Source: Chloroflexota bacterium (lineage in GTDB: Bacteria; Chloroflexota; Anaerolineae; 4572-78; J111). From it: 64,000 nt of DNA. Both the position numbers and the translations under genes were made by a program. The stretch covers positions 271,177 through 335,176 of the forward strand of contig BOKF01000005.1 of the NCBI GenBank assembly GCA_016860845.1. Direction: 5' to 3'. Numbering within the stretch: position 1 is the stretch's first letter; each line of letters opens with the position of its first letter. Shown here in pieces: positions 52,465 through 62,288 of the stretch. The notes below the pieces were generated by a model. It did no database searches. It had not been told where the DNA came from and saw only the letters and a program-made list of their open reading frames with translations.

Positions 52465-55095
52465 ATGACGCGGATGCGCCCAATGCGAGTCATTGCCATA
52501 CTGTTGTTGGTTGTGGTCCTGGCCACCGGCCTGGTTTCAGCCAGCCTGGCTCAAACCAGCCAGCCGCTCGTAACCATAACCCGCCTGGACAGCCAGACCT
52601 TTCCCCAGGTGACTGCCTATGTTGCCGTGACGGGCGAGGATGGTTTGCCGGTACCGAATTTGACCGAAGCAGATTTCGCCCTGCTTGAAGATGGGGCTGA
52701 GATTGTCCATGACTCCTTAAAAGTAGAGGGGCAGGTGCTGCAAGACCTGCGCCTGGTGTTGGCCGTAGACACCAGCGTGCCGGATCAGGCGCTGGTCAGT
52801 CTTAAACAAGCGATGACGGCTTTACTCGAGCAAAAGCAGCCGCAGGATAAAATCGCCTTGATCACCTTTGCCGATACGGTTAAGGTCGTGCATGACTTTA
52901 CCAATAATGGGGACGAGTTGCAGGCGGCCGTGACGGCGTTAATCCGTGAAGGCGATTACACGGTTTTGAATGAAGCCGCGGCTGAAGCGGTCAAGCTGGC
53001 TAGCGGCGTCTCAGAAGGGCGTCCGGCGGTCATCGTTGTCACCGACAGCAGAGATAATCGGGGCACCTTGACGGTTGACAATTTTGTTAAGACGGCTCAG
53101 CAAAACCAGATCCCCCTGGTCTTTATTGGTTTTGGCGGCAAAGTTCAGCCAAACGACCTGCGGGCGCTGGCCGGACCAACGCGGGGCCAGGCGATCCTGC
53201 TGGCGAACCTGGACGAAATGGAGACGACCTTCGTGAACGTGGCCGAGTTGCTGCGGCAGGGGTATCGCCTTACCTTTCAATCGGCACTTGAAGCGGATAA
53301 TGCCGAGCACGAGTTAGCCATTAGTGTCGGGGGTAAAGGGCAGGCTCAGGGCAGTTTTATCGCTACGCCCAACCCGGTAACGGTGACGCTGCCCCGGCTG
53401 GCCCCTGGGCAGACAATCGGGGGGCGAGTCGAATTGCTGGCTCAAGCTACGGCCTCAGCTCCCCTGGCCGCAATGGAGTATCTCCTGGATGGGCAGTTGC
53501 TGGCAACGGTGACGAAGTCCCCCTTTAGCCTGGAGTGGGACAGCACCACCGTCAAACCCGGCCGCCATACGTTGATCGCCAGAGCAACGGACCAGACCGG
53601 CAATGAGGGCCAGGCTGAAGTTGAATTGAATATTGTCCCCCCTCTCGTGGTCACGGTAACAACCTCCAAACCCAAAATTACCGTGGGCGATCAGATCCCC
53701 ATTCAAGCCAATATTGAGGCTTTAAATCCTATCACCAGGGTTGAATTCCTGCTGGATGGGGTCAGGATCGGCCAGGGCAACGCCTCACACTCCAGCTTTC
53801 CTCTGGATACCAGCCATTATGCGGTTGGACTCCACGAGTTAACCGTGCGGGTTGAGGACCAGTTAGGACAGCAGGCTGAGGGTAGTTTTACCGTTGAATT
53901 TCTGCCTCTGCCGCCGCCCCCGCCCAACCGGGCTGAATTTGTGGCCCGCATAGCCCTGATCCTGCTGGTCCTCTTACTGGCGATGATGGCCATCCTGTTT
54001 GTTTTCTTTTTGCTCCGGCTTATTGTTAAGTGGCAGAAACGTCGCTGCCAGCGCCGGATTCAGGTAGAAGTAGCTAACCAGGGCAATATCGCCGGCCCCT
54101 ATGGCCTGTGGGCCAGCGACCCGGCCGGACTGCTGAGGTTTCAATTCAGGCTGAATGGAACACCTCTGCCCGCGTGGTCGCCCAGCCCCCCGCTGAGCGA
54201 GCCAGAGGTGATGACCTATGTCGAAGCACCGCAGCCGGTTGAAGTGGCTCAAGTGGCCGGTAATCCGGCGCCTATGAACACGGCCAATAAACCGGCTAAC
54301 CTATCGGGGGCGGCAAATTCGCTGGCAGGCGCTCAACAAGCCGCCGACCGGGCCATGGGCGCCGGTTCTGTGGTGGCCGATATTCTGGGCGCGGTGGGGA
54401 GTTTACTGCCCGGTTCAATGGGTAATTCACTGCGGAATACAGCCGGTCAAATCCGCAGTACCCAGATGAGTGTTGGCCAGACAACCCGGGCCCCCATTCA
54501 GATGGTCAATACCGCCAAACGCCTGCCCGGCCAAATAAGCAAAGTTGCGCCGGGGGTTATGCCGGCCGCCAAAAGCACCTCGGCTCTGCCACCTGCCCAG
54601 ACCGCCTCAACCGGGGCCATACCGGTATCGGCAGCAGCCCCGGCCTCGCGTCCGGTGTCTACAGTTGTTACCACCCCGGCTCAGACTAAAAGCAAGGCTA
54701 AAGCCGTTGACCGCCCTTCAGGCCCCACCTGGATGGAAACGCCGCTCATCCCACCCGGCCAAACCCTGACCTGTGAATTGCTGATTGACCCGATCAACCA
54801 TTATCGCAGCCGGGATTACGATTTCGTCGTTACGTCGGTGGCCCTGGAACAAGCTGAACCTGTATCCCTGCCAGAACAGGGCCGGGTTTATGTCAAAGGG
54901 ATCTCTTGGCTGGCCCGGTTATGGCCGGCTGTATTGGCCGCAGGTGCCATTGTCTTGATTGTGCTGCTGGCCGGCTATGGCATGCTTTGGCTGGCCGGGG
55001 CTGACCTGGCTGGTTGGCCGCTGCTCGGCAGGTTCGTGGCGGCTATCTTTTTAACTTTGCTCCCATATCCTTTTGCATCGTTAGCAGACATATAG
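52465..55095 (+). CDS. von Willebrand factor A domain membrane protein
   Basis: The 876-residue protein has a signal peptide or anchor (VIAILLLVVVLATGLVSASL), a VWA domain (about 35-285; MIDAS-like AVDTSVPD near residue 100, then VIVVTDSRDNRGTL), one or two Ig-like domains (about 300-475), a membrane helix (about 492-523), a cytosolic part rich in Ala/Gly/Pro, and further hydrophobic segments at the end (about 819-876). The MIDAS has DxS but the following Ser is replaced, so metal binding is uncertain. VWA proteins commonly mediate adhesion or complex assembly. It lies between two FHA genes. Confidence 0.78.
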   Translation: MTRMRPMRVIAILLLVVVLATGLVSASLAQTSQPLVTITRLDSQTFPQVTAYVAVTGEDGLPVPNLTEADFALLEDGAEIVHDSLKVEGQVLQDLRLVLAVDTSVPDQALVSLKQAMTALLEQKQPQDKIALITFADTVKVVHDFTNNGDELQAAVTALIREGDYTVLNEAAAEAVKLASGVSEGRPAVIVVTDSRDNRGTLTVDNFVKTAQQNQIPLVFIGFGGKVQPNDLRALAGPTRGQAILLANLDEMETTFVNVAELLRQGYRLTFQSALEADNAEHELAISVGGKGQAQGSFIATPNPVTVTLPRLAPGQTIGGRVELLAQATASAPLAAMEYLLDGQLLATVTKSPFSLEWDSTTVKPGRHTLIARATDQTGNEGQAEVELNIVPPLVVTVTTSKPKITVGDQIPIQANIEALNPITRVEFLLDGVRIGQGNASHSSFPLDTSHYAVGLHELTVRVEDQLGQQAEGSFTVEFLPLPPPPPNRAEFVARIALILLVLLLAMMAILFVFFLLRLIVKWQKRRCQRRIQVEVANQGNIAGPYGLWASDPAGLLRFQFRLNGTPLPAWSPSPPLSEPEVMTYVEAPQPVEVAQVAGNPAPMNTANKPANLSGAANSLAGAQQAADRAMGAGSVVADILGAVGSLLPGSMGNSLRNTAGQIRSTQMSVGQTTRAPIQMVNTAKRLPGQISKVAPGVMPAAKSTSALPPAQTASTGAIPVSAAAPASRPVSTVVTTPAQTKSKAKAVDRPSGPTWMETPLIPPGQTLTCELLIDPINHYRSRDYDFVVTSVALEQAEPVSLPEQGRVYVKGISWLARLWPAVLAAGAIVLIVLLAGYGMLWLAGADLAGWPLLGRFVAAIFLTLLPYPFASLADI

Positions 55096-55131
55096 AGCAA
55101 AACAGGCCATCATTGAGGGGGACAGGACCAT

Positions 55132-58100
55132 ATGGCAACGCTTGACCAACTAGAAATCATTAGTGTCAGTGGCATGGTCGAATTTTATGAGCTTGATCCG
55201 GCCAAGGGTGTGACCAGTATTGGTCGCCATCCTGATAATGATGTTGTTCTTGACAGCCCCGGGATCGCTCTATTTCACGCGATGCTGGATCATCGCCAGA
55301 AACCCTACCATTTTCTGCTGCTGAGCCATGATGACAGCACCAGCCTGGCCGGACGATTGTTACCGGCCAATACGGCCAGCCCTGTCCAAAACTGGGACAA
55401 TATCCAGCTTGACGGCTACACTCTTATTTTAGTGGAAAATTCTGGCCCGGGCCCTGGCCCGGCCACAGCGCCGCTGCCACCCCGGCCAACGACCCCTGGC
55501 CGTCCTCCGACCGGGCCGCTGCCCACCCGGCCCGTCTCGCGCCCCGAAGAACCCCCTCCCGGCGTATATGGCGCTCAGGCAGCGCTGCCTCTGCCTGCCC
55601 CGGCGACCTCACCCGCCCAGCCCGTAGCCAGCCTGACCACACTGCCGCCCGACCATGCGGACGAGATTATCATTGCCGAATTATCCGGGCGCGAGTGGAC
55701 AATCAACGTGGATCAATCGGTCACGTTCCAGGTCAACCTCATCAATGGGGGGGACATTGTCGCTAATTTTGTGATTGGGGTGGAAGGGTTGGACGAGAAT
55801 TGGGTGGTCGTTTCTCCCCCTTATGTCAATCTTAATGAGGGCGAGCGAGCGACGGTCACAATTGCCCTGTCGGCGCCGCGTTCACCCAGCAGCCGGGCCG
55901 GCGCGCATCACTTTGCCGTAGTGGTTACTTCCCCCAATTATCCTCGCCGCTTTAGCCAGCGGGGAGCAACCCTGGTCATTAACCCTTACTACGAGTTTGC
56001 CGTGAATGAACTGGACCCCAAGCAGCAGACTATTTCCTGGTTCCAACGTTCTGGTCACTCTAGGGTAACGATCAACAACAGAGGCAACAGCGACACCTTT
56101 TTCCGGCTGGAAGGCACGAATGACGAACGGGCGTGCAGCTTTGAATTTCAAGTGCCGGGAGAAACGGTGGGCCTGGCCCAGCAGGCCGAACTGCGCCTGA
56201 TGCCGGAAGAAACCGCCTCGATTCCGGTGCGGATTACACCTTACTCGCGCCGCCTGGTCGGACTGCGCAATCGAACCTATGCCTATACCATTACGACCAC
56301 GGCTATTTCCGGACAGCAAACGCCGCGTTCCTTACTGGGCCAGTTAAAAACCAAGCCCTTGCTTGGACCGTTGCCGCTGGCGTTGCTGGGGTTGCTGTTG
56401 GTGGCGCTGATCGTCTATATTTTCTTGCCGACCATTTACCTCTTTTCCGCCGACCCCCAGATGGTCAGGGCCGGCGAGGAGGTTAAACTGCGCTGGCGCG
56501 GCGCAACCTTTACCAACCTGCGGATTGATAACGGTGTCGGCCCTCTGGCCGGAACGGTAGGGGAGGTGATTGTTGCGCCTAAGAATACCACCACCTATAA
56601 ATTAAGCGGCGATAACTGGCTGTCGGCGCTCCTTCCGAGCTGGTTCAGCGCCTCAAAAGAGGTGACAGTCGAGGTGGAACCGGTCAAACCGATTATCCGC
56701 GTTTTCTCCGCCGATAAAGAGGGGATCATTAACGGCGAGGAAGTGACGCTTTCCTGGGAAGTTGTAGACGCCGAAGAGTTAGTGCTTAGAACCAACGGCA
56801 ACCCGGAAACGCTCCTCTCGACCGAGCATACCAGCCAGCGCCTCGCCAAGCCCAACGTGGATACCACCTATACCCTGGAGGCCCGCAACATTTATGGTGA
56901 TGTCACTGATAGCCTGGAGGTGAAAGTCGTCATTCCGACGGCCACGCCCGTGCCGACGCCGTTTGTCAAAAAATTCATTGCCAACCCTTCGGTTATTATT
57001 GTGGGGACACCGGTCATTGTCGAATGGGATGTGGAAGGGGCAGATGTGGTTTCGGTCCAGCCCGTTGGCGGCAACCTGCCGCCGATTCAAAGCGTCAGCC
57101 AGTCACCCCAGCAGAACACCACCTATGTTCTGAACGCGGCCAAAGGCTCATCGGCGATCCAACCCATCGCCGTGCAGGTGTTTGTCACCCCCGCCCCGAC
57201 GGCTACCCCGGAGCCGGAAGCGCCGGTGATCGAGTATTTTCTGGTTTCAGACGATACCTTTGTGATTGGGGGCGATGATGAGCTGGACACGGGCAACAAA
57301 GTCACCCTGAGCTGGTCGGTTCTGGGTACCGTGACCGATGTACAGATCAGCAACCCCGACTTTGGCACGGTGACCGATCTGCCGGTGAAAGGTACATTAG
57401 ATGTAACCATTAATGATAAGCGCAATTTCTTTGTGCTGACCGCCTTCAACGATGACAAGAAGGCCAGCAAGACGGCTCAACTGACCCTGGAAACCCCCAC
57501 CCCGACGACCACACCAGAGCCGCCTCCCCCAACAAGCACAGCTACGCCTGTTCCGCCCATTATTGAGTCATTTGAGATTGTGGTCAACTCTTCCCGGATT
57601 GTTCCGCAAGGAGGAGATCCCCCCGTTTATAGAATTCAAGAGAACACCCCCACCACTTTCCAATGGTCGGTTAATGTTGCTGCAGTGCAGGCCGTTTTGA
57701 CCTCGGCCGGCTCACCCGTGGGTGAAGGTGTGCCGATTGGTAGTTCCACTATCCCGATGAGCGGCCTGGGTACCGTTCAATTTGTGCTCACGGCTCAAAA
57801 TAATCAAGGCCAAAAGACCAGTAAAACAATTTTGGTGGTTATAGCCGAGCAGGATCCACCGAACCCTCCCTTTAACGTTAATGGCAATGAACAGACGGAT
57901 GTGCAAAATACGATTACCTGGGATTGGACGTTTGATCCGGCTAAACGTGATATCATCGGCTTCAGAGTTTACCGGGCTGATTTGCCAGGCAATAGTTTTG
58001 CTGAAATAGCCGACGAGAATGACCTGGATAAGAACAGTGATACCTTTGTAGATACCATAAATCCCACATGTGGCCGGGCCTATTACGTAGTAGCCGTTTA

Positions 58101-58173
58101 TCAGAACAGCCAAGGAGTGAAGCAGGAGACCTCTGCCAGCACCAATAGTTGGTATAGCGCCCCCTGCCCGTGA
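55132..58173 (+). CDS. FHA-like / Ig-like / transmembrane protein with extracellular Ig and FN3 domains
   Basis: The 1013-residue protein has an FHA-like domain (about 15-105: SIGRHPDNDVVLDSPGIALF), a Pro-rich linker, two Ig-like domains (about 180-400), one membrane helix (about 407-435) and four or more Ig-like modules separated by TP-rich linkers, then a final FN3 (about 905-1013). Residues 1-435 match the FHA-SLT protein at 9530 closely (YEFAVNELDPKQQTISWFQR against YDFALSDLTPKQQHLPRFLQ). The last FN3 ends YSAPCP, like the FSPPCP end of the adhesin that follows. The extracellular part may bind the particle or a target. Confidence 0.8.
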   Translation: MATLDQLEIISVSGMVEFYELDPAKGVTSIGRHPDNDVVLDSPGIALFHAMLDHRQKPYHFLLLSHDDSTSLAGRLLPANTASPVQNWDNIQLDGYTLILVENSGPGPGPATAPLPPRPTTPGRPPTGPLPTRPVSRPEEPPPGVYGAQAALPLPAPATSPAQPVASLTTLPPDHADEIIIAELSGREWTINVDQSVTFQVNLINGGDIVANFVIGVEGLDENWVVVSPPYVNLNEGERATVTIALSAPRSPSSRAGAHHFAVVVTSPNYPRRFSQRGATLVINPYYEFAVNELDPKQQTISWFQRSGHSRVTINNRGNSDTFFRLEGTNDERACSFEFQVPGETVGLAQQAELRLMPEETASIPVRITPYSRRLVGLRNRTYAYTITTTAISGQQTPRSLLGQLKTKPLLGPLPLALLGLLLVALIVYIFLPTIYLFSADPQMVRAGEEVKLRWRGATFTNLRIDNGVGPLAGTVGEVIVAPKNTTTYKLSGDNWLSALLPSWFSASKEVTVEVEPVKPIIRVFSADKEGIINGEEVTLSWEVVDAEELVLRTNGNPETLLSTEHTSQRLAKPNVDTTYTLEARNIYGDVTDSLEVKVVIPTATPVPTPFVKKFIANPSVIIVGTPVIVEWDVEGADVVSVQPVGGNLPPIQSVSQSPQQNTTYVLNAAKGSSAIQPIAVQVFVTPAPTATPEPEAPVIEYFLVSDDTFVIGGDDELDTGNKVTLSWSVLGTVTDVQISNPDFGTVTDLPVKGTLDVTINDKRNFFVLTAFNDDKKASKTAQLTLETPTPTTTPEPPPPTSTATPVPPIIESFEIVVNSSRIVPQGGDPPVYRIQENTPTTFQWSVNVAAVQAVLTSAGSPVGEGVPIGSSTIPMSGLGTVQFVLTAQNNQGQKTSKTILVVIAEQDPPNPPFNVNGNEQTDVQNTITWDWTFDPAKRDIIGFRVYRADLPGNSFAEIADENDLDKNSDTFVDTINPTCGRAYYVVAVYQNSQGVKQETSASTNSWYSAPCP

Positions 58174-58204
58174 GTAAATTTTAACGCAAAGACTATCGAG
58201 CGCC

Positions 58205-61200
58205 ATGAGACGATTAGAAGGTACAATTATCCTGAGGTTATTCGCAGCGAGCGGTCTGGCCCTGACCCTGCTGGCTATAGTTCTGGTTACTGTGGATTTC
58301 TTTAGCTCGCCGGCCGCGGCCAGTACTCAACCTGAAACGCGCGAGCTTCCACCAGTTGCCCTGCCGCCAGCCCGCCCCTTACAGGCCAATGAAATTGTCA
58401 TTACCAAGACAGCGACTACGGTGGCCAATCCCACGAATGGCTTGACTGTGTCGGATGGGGAATACGTAACTTATACCATTACCATTCACAATATAAGTAG
58501 TGGGGCGATAACCGGAGGAATTACTGTTACCGATCAAGTACCGATCAATGCTTTGTCCGATATCGAATGCATCACCCCCAGTTCCCCTCCTGGCTTCGCC
58601 TGTCAACCGTTACAGACAACGATAGTTTTTACCAACAAAGATCCAAATGATCCGAATAATATTATCACTGTAACCATTCCAATTATTGATAAGGTGCAGT
58701 GGACGATTAATTCCCTTGGCCCTGGTGAGACTACTGTTGGTCAATTTAGGGCTCGGGCCGCTTGCCAGCCCGATGGGACCCCTTTTCAAAATTTTGCCGT
58801 GCTCAATTACAATGGTGGGGCCCAGTTCAGCAATCCCGTTCAGACAATCGTGCGGGTCAACTTACCGGCCAGCGCCGGCCAGCCTGTTGCTTCTAATGCG
58901 CCCACCTGGTGCTCGCAGATAACCGATGTAGGTGGTTTTTTTGATATGGATTGGGGGGATTATGACGCCGACGGCGACCTTGATTTGCTCTTGGTCTCCA
59001 GTAATTCCACTATCGGGGTAGTGGTCTATCGTAATAATGGGAATGGCCAGTTTACCCGGCTGTCTGTTTTTAATAAATTCAGTCTAAGCAGCGCCCGTTG
59101 GGGTAATTTCAATGGGGATGGCCGCCTGGACATCCTGGTGACCGGGTTTTGGCAATTTCTGCCAAGCCAGGGCCCGACCGGTCCTTACTCCTATACCGGC
59201 TTTAACTATGTTTTTCTAAACGGGGGTGGGGATACCTTTACCCTGGTCAACAATGGTACCGATGCGAGCGGCCAGCCCTTTACCTTTCGCTCCAATGACG
59301 GTATGTTCCGGGCGGCAGTAGTTGATTACGACAATGACGGCCGGGTAGATGCGGCCCTGGGCAACAACTATGATTTGCCAAATGGTTGTGCTCTCCAGGT
59401 TAATCGCAATAATGGGGGCGGGACTATTTTTCAAGTAACATTGCCCAATGCGGCAATCTGGAACTCTACCAACTTGCGCTGCCTGATCCGGGAAGCCAGT
59501 GTACGCGGCCTGGCCTGGGGTGATTTCGACAATGATGGCTTGAACGATCTGGCTGCCGGGGTAACGGATTTTGGTAGTGGGAGCCGGATCAATGTGTTCC
59601 GGCAAAACCCGGTGAATACTTTCAGCCCGGTTTTTACGAGCGCCGGGGTGCTGCCTAATTCAATCTATGATGTGCGTTGGGGGGATTATGATAGTGATGG
59701 TGACCTGGATTTGGCTGCGGCTATGGGCAGCGAGGTGCGCATTTATAACAATAATGGCAATGGAACGCTTAACTCAAACGCCAGCCAAACCCTCTCCGGT
59801 TTTACCTCGTTTTTCGTAACAGCCATTGACTGGCTCGACTTTGATGGAGATGGGCAACTGGAATTGGCTGTCGCCGACCGGCCGCTCCGTATCTACGATA
59901 ACCTGGCCGGCACCCCCACCTTCATTCCCCTGACAGCCATAGGTTCTGGTACTATTTATACGCTCCGGGGCGCAGATTATGACAACGATGGTGACCCGGA
60001 TATTGCTTATATCAATTTCAACGATAAAGCTCTGTTGTTAACCACGTTCTCTGCTTTTCTGGCTCGCGGCTTGACTTCAATTGATGCTTCTCAAGGGAGC
60101 GGGGTGGCCTTGGGGGATGTGGACGGCGGCGGCCTGGAAGGAGGCAGTAATAACTTTCTGGTTGGCGCGGCTGCGCCGGTGAATAGACTCTATGCCCCTA
60201 ACAATGGTTCATTTCAGCTTCAACTTCCATTTCTCAGCCCGTCCAGTGATGTCGCTTTTGCGGACCTGGAAAGCGATGGCGATCTGGACATTGCCGCCGG
60301 TATTGCCGGGGGAAAAAATCAGCTTTATCGTTTTGATGCCGGTACTTACCCTCTGTTTCCAAGCTGGCAGTCTAGCCCCTCCTTTGATACCCGCGCTCTG
60401 ACCTTTGGCGACTTTGATCAGGATAACAGTGGACGGCAGGAACTGATTGTGGCCAATAACAACGCGCCGCTTAACTTTTATCCCAACGAGGATTTGCTAT
60501 TGCTCGCGTCAGCGCCTACCTGGACTTCTGCGGAAAGTGGCCCAGGTAGGGCTATCGCCTGGGGTTACCTGGATAGTGATGTTCTACCGGATTTTGCCGT
60601 GGGCAATTACGGCCAACCCAATCGAGTTTATCACAACAATGGGGATGATACTTTTAGCCTGATCAACTGGACACCCAGCGTAGGCAACGATACTACCCGG
60701 AGTGTCGCCTGGGGCGATTATGACAATGACGGCGATATGGATTTAGCCGTGGGCAATGAAAATAACCCGAATTATATCTATGAGAATCAAAATGGCGTCT
60801 TAAGCCAGACTCCTGTCTGGTCCTCAACGACTGCCTTCAGCACCACGAGCGTCGCCTGGGGTGACTGGGACAATGACGGCGACTTAGATCTGGCAACCGG
60901 GAACAGTGGTCAGCGGGACCGTGTCTACGCCAACTTGGGCAGTTCACCCGGTTCGCCCCGCTTCTTCTGGGTCTGGCAGTCTAGCAGTAATAATAATACT
61001 CAGGATGTGGCCTGGGCCGATGTGGATGGAGATGGCGATCTGGACCTGGCCATGGCCGGCCTGGGCCAGAACGGCTTTTATGAGAATGGGTATGTGGCCC
61101 CGGCACATTTGGGCGTTACCAACATGCCCCAGCCCCTCAATTCTTCGTATTTGTCAATTCAGCGGCCCAAACCGGGAGCCGGGCAAATCTGGTACCGCAC

Positions 61201-62266
61201 CGTTCTGAGTAACCCCAATACGCTCCAGATTCCGGTTCGCTTCACCGTCTATGATCCCGATGGAATCCGGCAAAACGGCTTACGGAATAATCCGGCCGGC
61301 ATTGCCGGTCAATTTGCGGTAACTACCTCCGTTAAATACTCTGTAAAAGGCAGCGGCAATTGGCAACCTGCGACCGGGGCTTTAAGTTTTTCTGGTGGGC
61401 AGTATACATTTAACTGGCAAGCCGGGCAGAATTTGGACAGTGCGGCAAAAGCTGCTAGTGACGATGTGCGTTTACGGATCACTATTGTGCCGATAAACAA
61501 AAATGGTCTGGTGCAGCGAGCTTCGGTGAGTGCTCTTAGTCCGCCTTTCCGGGTCAGGAACTTGAGCTGCGTTTGGCCTGAAGCGCCTTTGATCAGCTAT
61601 CAACCGGTAAGCAGTATTGCTACAAATATACCTATGACCTTTACCGGTTTTGTAAATGCCGGTAGTGGCGCACTTGTTTTTGATTGGGATTTTGGCGATG
61701 GCGCCTCGGCTACGGGGCAGGTCGTTTACCATACCTATACCAATGCTAACACCTTCCCGATAACTCTGACTGTCTCGGGGCCAGCATGTCCGACAACTCG
61801 TAGTGATAGGGTCACAGTTAATCTCGATGTGGGGCCGGGTCAAAGTATTGAGAATGAGCTGGTTTATCTGCCGATAATTATAAAATCGGCAGCAGGCGCT
61901 ACTTCTACGGGTATGCCCCCATCTGTTAGTGGACCTATGCCGGTAGAGGTGAGTATTCCGGCTCTGGCAATCGGCCCCGGCTCTCCTGCCCAGGTAGCCG
62001 GCTTGCAGGGCTATGAACCGGGCGACGGCACAACGCACCTGGAGTGGAATGCTAATAGCCCTGCCGACGGAGTCCATGGCTATCGTATCTATCGCTCACC
62101 GGCCGGCTTCCCCTCTTTCCAACTGGCGGCTGAAGTTGCTGCGGCGGTTACGACTTACACCGATAACGAGGCCGCTTGTGGGCAGATGTACTTTGTAACC
62201 GCCTACAACGGCCAGGGTGAGTCGCTGCCCAGCACGGCCAGTTATTTCAGCCCGCCGTGCCCATGA
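58205..62266 (+). CDS. secreted FG-GAP/VCBS repeat adhesin-like protein
   Basis: The 1353-residue protein has a signal sequence (about 10-40), a DUF11 domain (about 60-215: ITKTATTVANPTNGLTVSDG), about fourteen FG-GAP/VCBS calcium repeats (about 235-970, each with a DxDxDGDxD loop such as DYDADGDLDLLLV), a beta domain, a PKD domain (about 1145-1215: FDWDFGDGASATGQ) and a C-terminal FN3 (about 1265-1353) ending FSPPCP. The FG-GAP repeats should form beta-propellers that bind calcium and ligands. It is 32 bp after the FHA membrane gene. It could act as a surface receptor or holder for the injection system, or be unrelated. Confidence 0.8.
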   Translation: MRRLEGTIILRLFAASGLALTLLAIVLVTVDFFSSPAAASTQPETRELPPVALPPARPLQANEIVITKTATTVANPTNGLTVSDGEYVTYTITIHNISSGAITGGITVTDQVPINALSDIECITPSSPPGFACQPLQTTIVFTNKDPNDPNNIITVTIPIIDKVQWTINSLGPGETTVGQFRARAACQPDGTPFQNFAVLNYNGGAQFSNPVQTIVRVNLPASAGQPVASNAPTWCSQITDVGGFFDMDWGDYDADGDLDLLLVSSNSTIGVVVYRNNGNGQFTRLSVFNKFSLSSARWGNFNGDGRLDILVTGFWQFLPSQGPTGPYSYTGFNYVFLNGGGDTFTLVNNGTDASGQPFTFRSNDGMFRAAVVDYDNDGRVDAALGNNYDLPNGCALQVNRNNGGGTIFQVTLPNAAIWNSTNLRCLIREASVRGLAWGDFDNDGLNDLAAGVTDFGSGSRINVFRQNPVNTFSPVFTSAGVLPNSIYDVRWGDYDSDGDLDLAAAMGSEVRIYNNNGNGTLNSNASQTLSGFTSFFVTAIDWLDFDGDGQLELAVADRPLRIYDNLAGTPTFIPLTAIGSGTIYTLRGADYDNDGDPDIAYINFNDKALLLTTFSAFLARGLTSIDASQGSGVALGDVDGGGLEGGSNNFLVGAAAPVNRLYAPNNGSFQLQLPFLSPSSDVAFADLESDGDLDIAAGIAGGKNQLYRFDAGTYPLFPSWQSSPSFDTRALTFGDFDQDNSGRQELIVANNNAPLNFYPNEDLLLLASAPTWTSAESGPGRAIAWGYLDSDVLPDFAVGNYGQPNRVYHNNGDDTFSLINWTPSVGNDTTRSVAWGDYDNDGDMDLAVGNENNPNYIYENQNGVLSQTPVWSSTTAFSTTSVAWGDWDNDGDLDLATGNSGQRDRVYANLGSSPGSPRFFWVWQSSSNNNTQDVAWADVDGDGDLDLAMAGLGQNGFYENGYVAPAHLGVTNMPQPLNSSYLSIQRPKPGAGQIWYRTVLSNPNTLQIPVRFTVYDPDGIRQNGLRNNPAGIAGQFAVTTSVKYSVKGSGNWQPATGALSFSGGQYTFNWQAGQNLDSAAKAASDDVRLRITIVPINKNGLVQRASVSALSPPFRVRNLSCVWPEAPLISYQPVSSIATNIPMTFTGFVNAGSGALVFDWDFGDGASATGQVVYHTYTNANTFPITLTVSGPACPTTRSDRVTVNLDVGPGQSIENELVYLPIIIKSAAGATSTGMPPSVSGPMPVEVSIPALAIGPGSPAQVAGLQGYEPGDGTTHLEWNANSPADGVHGYRIYRSPAGFPSFQLAAEVAAAVTTYTDNEAACGQMYFVTAYNGQGESLPSTASYFSPPCP

Positions 62267-62288
62267 GCGCCAGGATAGGAGGTAGCTT

